This document shows positions 6,121 through 14,027 of a DNA stretch of 26,207 bases, piece by piece. Position 1 is the stretch's first letter. Each line of letters begins with the position of its first letter. A program made the translations under genes and the position numbers. Source of the stretch: an uncultured Lachnospiraceae bacterium (GTDB lineage: Bacteria > Bacillota > Clostridia > Lachnospirales > Lachnospiraceae); NCBI GenBank assembly GCA_910587765.1, contig CAJUNR010000052.1, positions 1 to 26,207 of the forward strand, given 5' to 3'. The notes beneath the pieces are model-generated. The model had not been told where the DNA came from and did not search any database. It saw only the letters and a program-made list of their open reading frames with translations.

Positions 6121-8331
6121 TCATTCCTTTTGCATTCCTTCGACGCGCACTTTTTTTCCGTTGGTCCACACCCGGATCGCCCCACAGTCTTTCGTAATGA
6201 AAACCCGGCTCCCCGCATCCTCCAACCTCTGAAGCGTCTCTTCTCCCGGGTGTCCGTACCGGTTCGCGGCGCTGCAGGAGATCAGGCTCACCGCCGGACG
6301 GACGCGCGAGAGAAAGGCCGCCCCGGAAGAATGCCTGGAACCGTGGTGCGCCGTTTTCAAAACCTCCGCCTGCCGCAGCCCCCGGCCGGACAGCAACTTT
6401 CTCTCCGTCTCTTCCCCGATGTCTCCGGTGAAAAGCATCTGAAAATCTCCGTACTCCGCCAGTACGACCATCGACAGGTCGTTGCGGTCGTCCGACACGG
6501 CCGTTTCGGCGGGCCACAGACAGGTCAGGGAGAAGGCATCCTGCTCCAGACGGTCCCCGGCCCCCAAATACAGAATCTCGATTCCCGCCTCCCGGAAAAC
6601 CTGCTCGGTCTCTTTATACGCCTCGTCCTTTTCCGCCAGCCTTGGAAATACGGCGTGCCCGATTCTGAGCCCTCCGCCCTCCACGTCGTCTTTCACAAGC
6701 TCCAGCAGTCCGTTGATGTGATCCTGATCCATATGGGAGAGAAACACATAATCCAGCGTCCGCACGCCGGACCATTTCAGAAAAGGAAGGATCCGGTAAG
6801 TCCCCGCCTGTTTCACGTTCGAGCTGCCGCCGTCGAACAGGCAGGTCGTTCCGCCAGGGCTTCTCAAATATACGGAATCTCCCTGCCCCACATCCAGCAT
6901 CCGGATCTCAAGCCCTCTGCCGGTGCGCAGGCACAAAAGGCACAGGCACAGAAGGAGCGGGCACAGGCCGGCGGCCAGCACTCCCCTTCTGGGACGAAAC
7001 GGCTCCCTCTTTCTCCAGTACTTCTTCCGCCGCTTCTCTTTGTACAGAAGAAGCAGTCCGCATGCAAGCGTCGCATAGTAGAGCAGCACCTTCCAGGCCG
7101 CCGGACTTCCGATGCTCAGAACCGCCCCCGGGAGGGCCAGGCACCGCCTGCCGGCCTCCTCGTACAGGGTAAGGATCAGATGGCAGACCGCAGCGCAGGG
7201 TCTGGCCGCAGCGGTGGAAAACAGGCCGAGCCCTCCGCACAGAAGCCCGAAAACCATCAGTACGCTCATCAGCGGAATGACCAGTAAATTCAGCAGTGTG
7301 GAATACAGGGGATATTCATAGAAGAAACAGAGCAACAGAGGGAACGTCATCATCAGAACGGACAGGCTGACCATCCACGCCTGTCCTGCGCGTCCGGCCC
7401 GCTCCTGATAGAGTTTCCATACAGGAGGAATGAGGGCGATCGCGAGCACCGCGCCGTAGGACAGAAGGAACGCGCTCTGTCTGGCGCTCAGCGGACTGGC
7501 CAGCATCAGCAGAAGGGCCGAGACGCCGATGCCGGTCAGCATGTCGTAAGTTCGTCCAATCAGGTCGGCCAGTATCGCCATCCCGCACATGACCGCCGCC
7601 CGAATCGTGGATATGGAGCCACCGGTCATCCATCCGTAGGCCGCCAGGAAGAGGAGCGAAGGAATCCCCGCCGCCGCAAAGGAGCCGGTCGCCCGCCTGA
7701 GCAGACGGTAGAGGCCCATGCCAACCAGCGATACGTGCAGGCCGGAAATCGCCAGCAGATGGGCGATCCCGTTCCGCTGATAGAGCATGCGGATCTGCGC
7801 GTCCAGTTCCTCCTTCTGTCCAAGCACCATCGCTTTGAGAAGGCCGCTGTCCGGCTCCTCCAAAACCTGTTCATATACGCTTCCCAGCCGCTTCTGCAGG
7901 GACGCAAGCCACTGGCGGACCGGCTGCGGATGCACGGACAGAATCTGCGCGTGCTCGGCGTAGAAGGTACTGGAAATGCCCTTCTGCTCATAATACAGTC
8001 TGCTGTCAAACTGTCCCGGATTGGTTGGTTCTTCAATTGGATAAACGGTTCCTGATAAGGATAGATCGCTTCCCAGGGGAAACTCTTTGATCTCTGCCAG
8101 ATAGACGAGCATCCGATCGGTTTGAAACCGTCCGTTCTCGCTCTCCACGCGGCAGTTTTTCAGATAAAGCTGTGTCTTTTCGTTTTTCTCTGTCTGACGG
8201 ATAACCCGCCCGGTGACCTGCGCCCGACATCGGACCGCCGCTTTCCGGGGCTGATAGAAAAGCCCCGGAGGCAGCAGATTCAGGATCAGGAACACCAGCA
8301 GCGCCAGACACGCAACCGGCCGTTGTTTCAT
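6121..8331 (-). CDS. comEC: DNA internalization competence protein ComEC/Rec2 family
   Basis: A 736-residue polytopic membrane protein with the full ComEC layout. It has an N-terminal hydrophobic pair followed by the soluble DUF4131-like region (about 20-180). The competence membrane domain comes next (about 190-470), with the signature NGIAHLLAISGLHVSLVGMG. A C-terminal metallo-beta-lactamase-like domain follows (about 480-736), containing MLDVGQGDS, the metal-binding LSHMDQDHINGL, and TAHHGSRHS. ComEC forms the pore for entry of single-stranded transforming DNA, and the lactamase-like domain is thought to degrade the other strand. The ATG overlaps the stop of the upstream lipoprotein gene by four bases (ATGA). 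No frameshift is visible, so the gene looks intact. No terminator is seen between it and the rpsO promoter. Confidence 0.95.
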   Translation of the reverse strand: MKQRPVACLALLVFLILNLLPPGLFYQPRKAAVRCRAQVTGRVIRQTEKNEKTQLYLKNCRVESENGRFQTDRMLVYLAEIKEFPLGSDLSLSGTVYPIEEPTNPGQFDSRLYYEQKGISSTFYAEHAQILSVHPQPVRQWLASLQKRLGSVYEQVLEEPDSGLLKAMVLGQKEELDAQIRMLYQRNGIAHLLAISGLHVSLVGMGLYRLLRRATGSFAAAGIPSLLFLAAYGWMTGGSISTIRAAVMCGMAILADLIGRTYDMLTGIGVSALLLMLASPLSARQSAFLLSYGAVLAIALIPPVWKLYQERAGRAGQAWMVSLSVLMMTFPLLLCFFYEYPLYSTLLNLLVIPLMSVLMVFGLLCGGLGLFSTAAARPCAAVCHLILTLYEEAGRRCLALPGAVLSIGSPAAWKVLLYYATLACGLLLLYKEKRRKKYWRKREPFRPRRGVLAAGLCPLLLCLCLLCLRTGRGLEIRMLDVGQGDSVYLRSPGGTTCLFDGGSSNVKQAGTYRILPFLKWSGVRTLDYVFLSHMDQDHINGLLELVKDDVEGGGLRIGHAVFPRLAEKDEAYKETEQVFREAGIEILYLGAGDRLEQDAFSLTCLWPAETAVSDDRNDLSMVVLAEYGDFQMLFTGDIGEETERKLLSGRGLRQAEVLKTAHHGSRHSSGAAFLSRVRPAVSLISCSAANRYGHPGEETLQRLEDAGSRVFITKDCGAIRVWTNGKKVRVEGMQKE

Positions 8332-9239
8332 TTTATCAGATCCTCATTTCTTTCAAAAATCGTGTCAAAGCTGATACTCTCCCGGAAGACCCGGTTTGTC
8401 TCTCCGTTAATGCTGATCTGCACCTTCTGCGCGTCCGTGTTCTGAATCAGGGAATTGACGATCGAATAGACAGGGATGCTCTCCGTCACATTGTAACCGG
8501 TTTCAAGAAATCCTTCATCCAGATTCACATAACAGATGCCGTCCCTGACCGATACGCTGACCAGCTTCGTATTCGCCGGTATGGTCGGATAGACCCCCTC
8601 ATAGGGCGGTCCGTCGATCAGCCGTTCCACGATCAGCTTCTCCAGAGAGATGTTGCTGTTATACTCCATCGGCACCCGCTGGGCAACCAGCCGGTCCCCT
8701 GTCTCATTCGTATAGTAAAGCGTCAGATCCGCCGTCCGGTAGGCATTGATTTCCTCCCCGGCATTCTCGATAAACTGCTCTTCGTTCATCAGTCCGACGG
8801 CCTTTCCCTTCAGATCGACAAGGGGCTGATCCGCCACGCGGAAGCCGACATAGTCGATATCCGGAAGCTGGCACAGCGTTCTCACTACAGCCGCCCGGCA
8901 CAGAACCTCATAGACTCTGGGCATGTCCAGATATTCCACCGAAAAATTCAGATAGAGCTGATTGTGCTCGATCGCATAACTCTCGATCCGCACGCTCTCC
9001 GGAAGCGCCGGTTTGTATTCGCCGTCCTCCGGTTTCTCCCGCAGAAGCTCCAGCGCCTCCTTCAGAAGGCCCTCCGTATTCTTCGCCTGCAGCTCCTTAT
9101 ATTCGCAGCTTAACCTGGTCTCCTCCTGATTCATGTACCAGATCTGATAGCCGCTCTCCTCCGTCTCGCCGGCTTTCCCGCACCCGAAAAACATCAGACA
9201 CAGAAAGCCTGCCAGAAGAAATAATCCTTTCTTTTTCAT
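8328..9239 (-). CDS. Lipoprotein with two GerMN (sporulation/germination) domains
   Basis: A 303-residue secreted protein. The first 20 residues are a lipoprotein signal (MKKKG, a hydrophobic core, then FFGC with the lipidated Cys20). The mature part holds two copies of the GerMN fold. The first is about residues 55-155 (ending near the PDIDYVGFRVADQPL strand), the second about 165-290 (LTLYYTNETGDRLV, then LEKLIVERLIDGP, then ICYVNLDEGFLE). GerMN domains occur in the spore protein GerM and in lipoproteins encoded next to two-component systems, for example LpqB in actinobacteria. It lies 23 bases after the histidine kinase gene and overlaps comEC, so it may modulate the kinase from outside the membrane. 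That role is inferred. Confidence 0.85.
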   Translation of the reverse strand: MKKKGLFLLAGFLCLMFFGCGKAGETEESGYQIWYMNQEETRLSCEYKELQAKNTEGLLKEALELLREKPEDGEYKPALPESVRIESYAIEHNQLYLNFSVEYLDMPRVYEVLCRAAVVRTLCQLPDIDYVGFRVADQPLVDLKGKAVGLMNEEQFIENAGEEINAYRTADLTLYYTNETGDRLVAQRVPMEYNSNISLEKLIVERLIDGPPYEGVYPTIPANTKLVSVSVRDGICYVNLDEGFLETGYNVTESIPVYSIVNSLIQNTDAQKVQISINGETNRVFRESISFDTIFERNEDLIK

Positions 9240-9262
9240 CGCTCTCTCCTGTTGCCGCCGCG

Positions 9263-10711
9263 CTACGTGATATAGCGTATCGGAATCCGCACGGTGAAAA
9301 CCGTCCCCTCTCCTACGGTGCTCTGCACCCGGATCGCCCCCCTGTGCGCCACGACCGCACTCCTCGTGATCGCCAGTCCCAGTCCGGTGCCGCCGATCTC
9401 CCGGGAATGGGACTTGTCTACCCGGTAGAATCTCTCAAATATGTAGTCCAGCGACTCCTGCGGAATTCCCATCCCGGAATCGCTCACCTTCACATAGAAG
9501 AACTTATGATCCGCGTCCAGGCTGACGCGGACCCAGCCGTTTTCATGGTTGTATTTGACCGCGTTTTCCACCAGATTGGAAAACGCCAGCGATAGTCTGG
9601 TGACGTCGATCTCCGCGCTCACGCTCCGGTTGCTTTCAAACACCAGTTCGACATTTTCCTTCTCCGCAATCGGGCGCAGGCGCTTGAGAATCTGCTCCAG
9701 AAACGCGTTGACGTCCGTCACCTCCACATTCAGCCCGGTCACCTTCCGGTCGGTCTTCACCAGTGTCAGAAGATCCGAGATAATCGTATTTTCACGGTCA
9801 ATTTCCTCGGCAATGTCCTGCATGAACTCCTGATACAGCTCAACCGGCGCCCCCTCCTGTACCAGCAGGGAATCCGCCAGCACCTTCATCGACGCCAGCG
9901 GCGTCTTCAGTTCATGGGAGACATTGGATACGAACTCCTGCCTGGATTCTTCCATCAGGCGCAGCTTCGCCAGCAGACTGTTGAACGTATTCGAAATATT
10001 CTCCGTCTCCGTACAGTCGCGGATATCCAGATCGCCGTCCAGCGCGCCCTCCACCAGATCGCCGATAAATTTGTTCATATGGCGCAGCGGTTTCACAAGC
10101 CAGTTCGACAAAAGAACCGCCAGAGCGAGCAGACAGATGCTTCCGGCCGCCAGCCAGATCTCCGTAAAATTCCGCAGATCCTCAAACCGCGCGTTCAGGC
10201 TGTCCGTGGACGCACTCGCCAGAATCACGCCGTTCACCGTCTTGTCCTCCCCGCTGCCGGTGATCGGCACCGTCATCTCGATAAACCGGCCGCTGACATA
10301 GTGGCTCGTGCTCTCTCCCTTGAAACAGCGGATGACCTCTTCCGCCAGCATGGTACGCCCTTCCTCCAGGGCATAGGTGTCCACCATAATATGGAAATTC
10401 TGGTCGATGATGAGGATTCGGCCGTCATAGAGCATGGCAACCTGCGCCAGTTCCCCTGTCAGGGTCTCGTTATTCGGATTGTCCAGATAGTTGGCGCTAC
10501 CAAGCTGTGTGGCCAGGATCTGGCACTGATTGCTCACGTCATTCCCGAGACGCGTGATCGACTGCTCACGATAGGCAGAAAGAAAAGCGACAGACAGAAT
10601 CAGAGCCGGAATCGTCCCGATCAGAAACAGAATCACCATGATCCGGAAATTCAGGCTCCTGAAAAACTTGGCGTTTGGAAAAAAACGTTCTTTCAGAATC
10701 CCTTTAAACAT
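9263..10711 (-). CDS. Membrane sensor histidine kinase
   Basis: A 482-residue kinase. A first transmembrane helix (about 23-45) is followed by an extracellular sensor region of about 140 residues with a dCACHE/PAS-like look (LYDGRILIIDQNFHIMVDT). A second helix (about 185-203), a HAMP linker and a HisKA domain with FVSNVSHELKTPLASM (phosphorylatable His266) come next. The HATPase domain has the N-box NLVENAVKYN, DSGMGIP and GGTGLGLAI. The layout resembles WalK/PhoR-type kinases but has no cytoplasmic PAS domain. It overlaps the response regulator gene by eight bases, so the two form a coupled pair. The signal is unknown. Confidence 0.93.
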   Translation of the reverse strand: MFKGILKERFFPNAKFFRSLNFRIMVILFLIGTIPALILSVAFLSAYREQSITRLGNDVSNQCQILATQLGSANYLDNPNNETLTGELAQVAMLYDGRILIIDQNFHIMVDTYALEEGRTMLAEEVIRCFKGESTSHYVSGRFIEMTVPITGSGEDKTVNGVILASASTDSLNARFEDLRNFTEIWLAAGSICLLALAVLLSNWLVKPLRHMNKFIGDLVEGALDGDLDIRDCTETENISNTFNSLLAKLRLMEESRQEFVSNVSHELKTPLASMKVLADSLLVQEGAPVELYQEFMQDIAEEIDRENTIISDLLTLVKTDRKVTGLNVEVTDVNAFLEQILKRLRPIAEKENVELVFESNRSVSAEIDVTRLSLAFSNLVENAVKYNHENGWVRVSLDADHKFFYVKVSDSGMGIPQESLDYIFERFYRVDKSHSREIGGTGLGLAITRSAVVAHRGAIRVQSTVGEGTVFTVRIPIRYIT

Positions 10712-11393
10712 TAAAGTAATACCCTACTCCCCACTTGGTATGTACGTATTTCGGCTCGCTGGGCTTCTGCTCGATCTTCTCGCGCAGCCTCCGGATGTGC
10801 ACATCCACCGTACGCACGTCGCCGGGATAATCATAGCCCCACACGGCATTGAGCAGGTGATCCCGGCTGTAGACCTTATTGGGATTGAGCGCCATCAGTT
10901 CCAGAAGATCAAATTCCTTCGCCGTCAGATTGATCTCACGGCCCGCGATGTTCAGCCGGCGGCTCTCGCAGTCCAGGTGAAACTCTCCTTTCTGCACAAC
11001 CCGGCGGCTCTCCTTCTCCGGCGCTTTCTTCTTCGTGCGGCGCATGATCGCCTTGATCCTCGCCTTTACCTCCAAAATGTTGAAAGGCTTCGTAATGTAA
11101 TCGTCCGCCCCGTACTCCAGGCCGAGAATTTTGTCCATATCGTCCCCTCTGGCCGTCAGCATGAGCACCGGAACGCTCGAAAACTCCCTAAGCTGCTGAC
11201 ATACTTCGAAACCGGTCAGTTTCGGAAGCATCACGTCCAGAAGGATGATGTCGTATTCATTCTCCTTTATCATCCCCAGCGCCTCTTCCCCGTCGTAGGC
11301 ACAGTCCACCTCCATGCCGTCCTGTTCCAGGCTGAAGCGGATGCCTTTTACAATCAGTTTTTCATCGTCTACCACCAATACTCTCTGTCCCAT
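10704..11393 (-). CDS. OmpR/PhoB-family response regulator
   Basis: A 229-residue regulator. The receiver domain (about 1-120) shows the acidic pair DD at 9-10, the phosphoacceptor Asp53 in LLDVMLP, the conserved Thr (MLTARGD) and the Lys of TKPF. The C-terminal winged helix (about 132-229) has the family features LTAKEFDLLELMALNPNKVYSRDHLL and VDVHIRRLREKIE. It is the partner of the kinase encoded immediately downstream and very probably a DNA-binding transcription factor. The start at 11391-11393 follows GGTGAAAC, a modest ribosome binding site. The gene begins only eight bases after the ComEA-like gene, so it is co-transcribed with it. Homologues have been called WalR- or PhoP-like, but the sequence alone does not fix the name. 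Confidence 0.93.
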   Translation of the reverse strand: MGQRVLVVDDEKLIVKGIRFSLEQDGMEVDCAYDGEEALGMIKENEYDIILLDVMLPKLTGFEVCQQLREFSSVPVLMLTARGDDMDKILGLEYGADDYITKPFNILEVKARIKAIMRRTKKKAPEKESRRVVQKGEFHLDCESRRLNIAGREINLTAKEFDLLELMALNPNKVYSRDHLLNAVWGYDYPGDVRTVDVHIRRLREKIEQKPSEPKYVHTKWGVGYYFNV

Positions 11394-11401
11394 GTTTCAC
11401 C

Positions 11402-11929
11402 TCATCGCACCGTGATCTGATCCTGTATCTTCGTGTAGATTCCTTCCTTGATCCCCGGAATCTGCATAATCTCTTCTTCCTTTGTAAAAGGGCCGTTCCG
11501 CGTGCGGTGCTCAATGATTGCCTTCGCCCGCGTTTCTCCGATTCCGTTCAGAGTCATCAGCTCCTCCAGAGAAGCCGTATTGAGATTCACCCGACCGCCG
11601 GATGTGACGCCGGCCTCCGTCTGCGCCTGTTCCCCGTCCGGGGAAACCGCAGCCTCCGCCTGTTCTTCGGAAGGAACCGCAATACGGGTCTGCTCTGCGC
11701 CGGACCGTCCGGCCGTCTCCGCCCGTTCCTCCCCGGAAAATGCGTCCGCTCCCCGGACGTCTTCCCCGGATCCTTCTGCGCCGGCGTCTTCCTCCGCGCA
11801 GACAAACGTCAGCTCGTCGTCTCCCCAGAGCGTATAACCGCCCACGGAAACGCTGCACCCTGTCAGACAGAGAACGGCGCCTGCAGCAATCAGACACCGG
11901 ACTCCCCTTATCCTGTTACCATTTTTCAT
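11402..11929 (-). CDS. ComEA-like helix-hairpin-helix lipoprotein
   Basis: A 175-residue secreted protein. The N-terminus is a lipoprotein signal with lipobox CLTGC (Cys25). A low-complexity Glu/Ala/Gly linker follows (about 45-110), then a C-terminal ComEA-type double helix-hairpin-helix domain (113-175). That domain has the hallmark VNLNTASLEELMTLNGIGETRAKAIIEHR and ends in IPGIKEGIYTKIQDQITV (motifs split here only by position). ComEA is the DNA receptor of natural transformation. Typical Firmicute ComEA has an uncleaved membrane anchor and an SLBB domain; here a lipid anchor and a disordered linker replace both. The start at 11927-11929 has AGGAG six bases upstream. The longer open frame to 12037 would place the signal peptide internally. 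It is the first gene of the operon leading to comEC. Confidence 0.85.
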   Translation of the reverse strand: MKNGNRIRGVRCLIAAGAVLCLTGCSVSVGGYTLWGDDELTFVCAEEDAGAEGSGEDVRGADAFSGEERAETAGRSGAEQTRIAVPSEEQAEAAVSPDGEQAQTEAGVTSGGRVNLNTASLEELMTLNGIGETRAKAIIEHRTRNGPFTKEEEIMQIPGIKEGIYTKIQDQITVR

Positions 11930-11983
11930 ACTTTTCTCCTGTCCGAAACCATCCGGAAGAAAAGTCATCCATGCCCTGTTTTT

Positions 11984-12012
11984 ATTGTAGCGGACTTGCG
12001 CCGGAAACACAA
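11984..12012 (-). promoter_or_regulatory. Sigma-A promoter of the comEA-like / two-component / comEC operon
   Basis: On the minus strand TTGTGT (-35, plus-strand bases 12007-12012) and TACAAT (-10, 11984-11989) are separated by 17 bases. The leader before the lipoprotein start is about 50 bases. The promoter lies directly after the stop of the DMT transporter gene. Confidence 0.6.
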
Positions 12013-12020
12013 GAGCAATC

Positions 12021-12455
12021 TTAATTTTCCCATTCAAATATCACGACGCCGGCAATCGCCACCAAAAGCCCCGCCAGCTTCCGCAGGGAAAAGTTTCCCT
12101 TATCTACTCCGAACATCCCCATCAGTTCCACCAGCCAGGAGACGGTAAGCTGGGCGATCACGATCAGCATTGTCGCTTTCGCCGGTCCCAGCGCCGACAT
12201 GCTCTGTATCACTGTGAAGGTAATAAACGCTCCGAAGACGCCCCCGAGCATCATATATCTGGGGCTGACTTTCAGAAGGGCGCCGAAGCTGCTGCGGTCC
12301 GATACGGCCCATATGACAAGGCAGGTCGCGAGCGCGGAAAGCTGTACCCAGGACGCAGACACCCATGTGCTGCTCTGCCTGGTCACATCCGTATTAAAGA
12401 CCCCCTGAAGGCTCATCAGAGCGCCCGATATCAGTGCAATAAAAAATCCAGTCAT
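12021..12455 (-). CDS. DMT-superfamily transporter of the YdcZ/DUF606 type
   Basis: A 144-residue membrane protein with about five hydrophobic helices. It matches the half-size YdcZ (DUF606) branch of the drug/metabolite transporter superfamily in length and in its GALMSLQGVFNTDV start, GGVFGAFITFTVIQS centre and AGLLVAIAGVVIF end. Members often act as pairs or homodimers; the substrate is unknown. The ATG at 12453-12455 follows a strong AAAGGAGG site. No second half-size partner is adjacent. A 6-bp inverted repeat (12493-12512) lies in its upstream region. It is a single-gene unit between the arginine operon and the competence operon. Confidence 0.85.
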   Translation of the reverse strand: MTGFFIALISGALMSLQGVFNTDVTRQSSTWVSASWVQLSALATCLVIWAVSDRSSFGALLKVSPRYMMLGGVFGAFITFTVIQSMSALGPAKATMLIVIAQLTVSWLVELMGMFGVDKGNFSLRKLAGLLVAIAGVVIFEWEN

Positions 12456-12492
12456 AAAGGATCCTCCTTTTGTCAGAAGTGTACCCTTATGA

Positions 12493-12512
12493 CCGGATTT
12501 CTATACATCCGG
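12493..12512 (-). promoter_or_regulatory. Inverted repeat upstream of the DMT transporter gene
   Basis: CCGGAT (12493-12498) and ATCCGG (12507-12512) are perfect inverted arms around eight A/T-rich bases that include TATA. They lie about 40 bases before the transporter start. This could be an operator or part of a terminator for the gene upstream; the sequence does not decide. Confidence 0.3.
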
Positions 12513-12581
12513 AACCGACTCAAAACGGCGTCCGCCGAGACCCCGCCGCATGCCGGCATCCGTTTTCCCGGCGCGCAGCCG

Positions 12582-13994
12582 TCAGTCCAGCTGCGCCGCC
12601 AGAAGCCCGGCGAAGCCGCTCACCTTCTCTCCCGCGTCGGAACCCCGCCAGATATCCGCCAGCACGACCTCCAGCTGCAGCCACATGTTGGACAGTTCCA
12701 TAATCTTGGGAACCTCCGCCGCCTCCTCGTACGCCTCATAGACGGTCAGATACGCGTCCGACGCCGGAACCTTTGTTTCCCCGCCGCCCAGCAGTTTCTC
12801 ATACAGAGAATCGTATCCGAACAGAGACTTCTTCTCCTCCTTCGCAGGCGCTTCCTCCCCTCCCAGAAGACTCCGGCAGGCGGTCAGCTTGCTGGCTTCT
12901 TCGTAGAGCTTCCCGGCCCGATCCCTGGTCAGATACCGGGCGCACGCTTTCGCCGCATCCACATTCCCGGAATACGGATTTACCACCACGCCGTTTGTCA
13001 CGGACAGGCCGCGGGAATCAAGCGTATCCGTAAGCGCCGGAAGAGGCGCCGCCTGATAGAACGGCTCATAGTTCAGGCTTTCCACCGTCTCCTCCCCGTC
13101 TTCCCCGACAACCGTGCGCTCCGCGGGATATTCCGGGAGACTGCCTTCCTTCACCGCCCGGTCGAGCGCCGCGAGCATGGGGACATTGACGATCGTGAAT
13201 ACCGTCTTTCCGTCGATGAACCCCTGAATCACTTCCTCCGAAGTGACCGTGTCCGCATCAATGGCGAAAAATTCGTTCAGGCTCTGATAGTAACTCATAC
13301 ATTCCGTGATCTTTGGAAGGTCCATGGACACCTGACTCTTGTTGTCGCCGTCAGGCCCCCCCAGATCCGTGTACGCGCCCAGAAACATATAATTGTCGAT
13401 AACGTCGGCTACGTTCCACTTGAAAATGTTCTCCACACCCGCCGTCAGATCGTCTGTTTCAAAATTCTCCGCGTAGGTCAGAATATCCTCGATATCCGAC
13501 GGAACCTCCTCCGGGTCCACATAATACCGGTTGTACAGCATCACGCAGGTCTCGATGTAGAAAGGCCATGCGACCATCTTCCCGTCGTAGGTCATCGCGT
13601 GCACCGCCTTCTCTGAATATGTCCCGGCCGGATCCTGGTCGTCCACGGAAGTCGTCAGCCCGGCGAGCACCGCCTTCTCAAGCAGCGCGCTCGAAACCAC
13701 ATAGACGTCCGGCCCCATCATCTTCTCCGCGACGGACTGCTCGCTGATGTTCTCGATGTAATCCACCTCCGAGACCAGCTCCGCGCGCACCTCCACCTGA
13801 TATCTGGCCGCCATCTCCTGTGCGGCCGCGTCCATATAAGGCTGGATATCCGGATCCGTATACCAGATCAGAATCGGCTGATCTACCACAATCTCCGCCT
13901 CCTCCGGCCTGTTTTTCAATCCCATGTGCACCAGTTGCGCGCCCAACAGAAGCACCAGCAGCACGGCGATGATTCTCTGGTATTTTATCGTCAT
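12582..13994 (-). CDS. Extracellular solute-binding protein (family 1), orphan
   Basis: A 470-residue protein. A hydrophobic N-terminal segment (about residues 6-24, IIAVLLVLLLGAQLVHMGL) has no cysteine, so it is a membrane anchor or an ordinary signal peptide rather than a lipobox. The rest has the look of a type 1 (sugar-type) periplasmic binding protein. It starts ILIWYTDPDIQPYMDAAAQEM, with motifs such as MTYDGKMVAWPFYIETCVMLYNRYYVD and FIDGKTVFTIVNVPM. The ligand is not known. No ABC permease or ATPase gene is adjacent. It is the last gene of the arginine operon, 33 bases after argD, with AGGAGA before its ATG. It could be a stand-alone sensor or use a transporter encoded elsewhere. Confidence 0.8.
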   Translation of the reverse strand: MTIKYQRIIAVLLVLLLGAQLVHMGLKNRPEEAEIVVDQPILIWYTDPDIQPYMDAAAQEMAARYQVEVRAELVSEVDYIENISEQSVAEKMMGPDVYVVSSALLEKAVLAGLTTSVDDQDPAGTYSEKAVHAMTYDGKMVAWPFYIETCVMLYNRYYVDPEEVPSDIEDILTYAENFETDDLTAGVENIFKWNVADVIDNYMFLGAYTDLGGPDGDNKSQVSMDLPKITECMSYYQSLNEFFAIDADTVTSEEVIQGFIDGKTVFTIVNVPMLAALDRAVKEGSLPEYPAERTVVGEDGEETVESLNYEPFYQAAPLPALTDTLDSRGLSVTNGVVVNPYSGNVDAAKACARYLTRDRAGKLYEEASKLTACRSLLGGEEAPAKEEKKSLFGYDSLYEKLLGGGETKVPASDAYLTVYEAYEEAAEVPKIMELSNMWLQLEVVLADIWRGSDAGEKVSGFAGLLAAQLD

Positions 13995-14027
13995 ATCATT
14001 CTCCTGTTCAGAGCTCCCGGCCGGCTT

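Noticed and set aside
6121..6517. Extra minus-strand frame overlapping the end of comEC (5990-6517)
   Set aside because: It runs out of frame through the comEC metallo-beta-lactamase domain and across the rpsO promoter and leader; no domain or start signal.
12530..12581. Terminator after the solute-binding protein gene
   Set aside because: AAAACGG and CCGTTTT can pair, but the loop is long and no T-run follows clearly, so I do not list it as a terminator.
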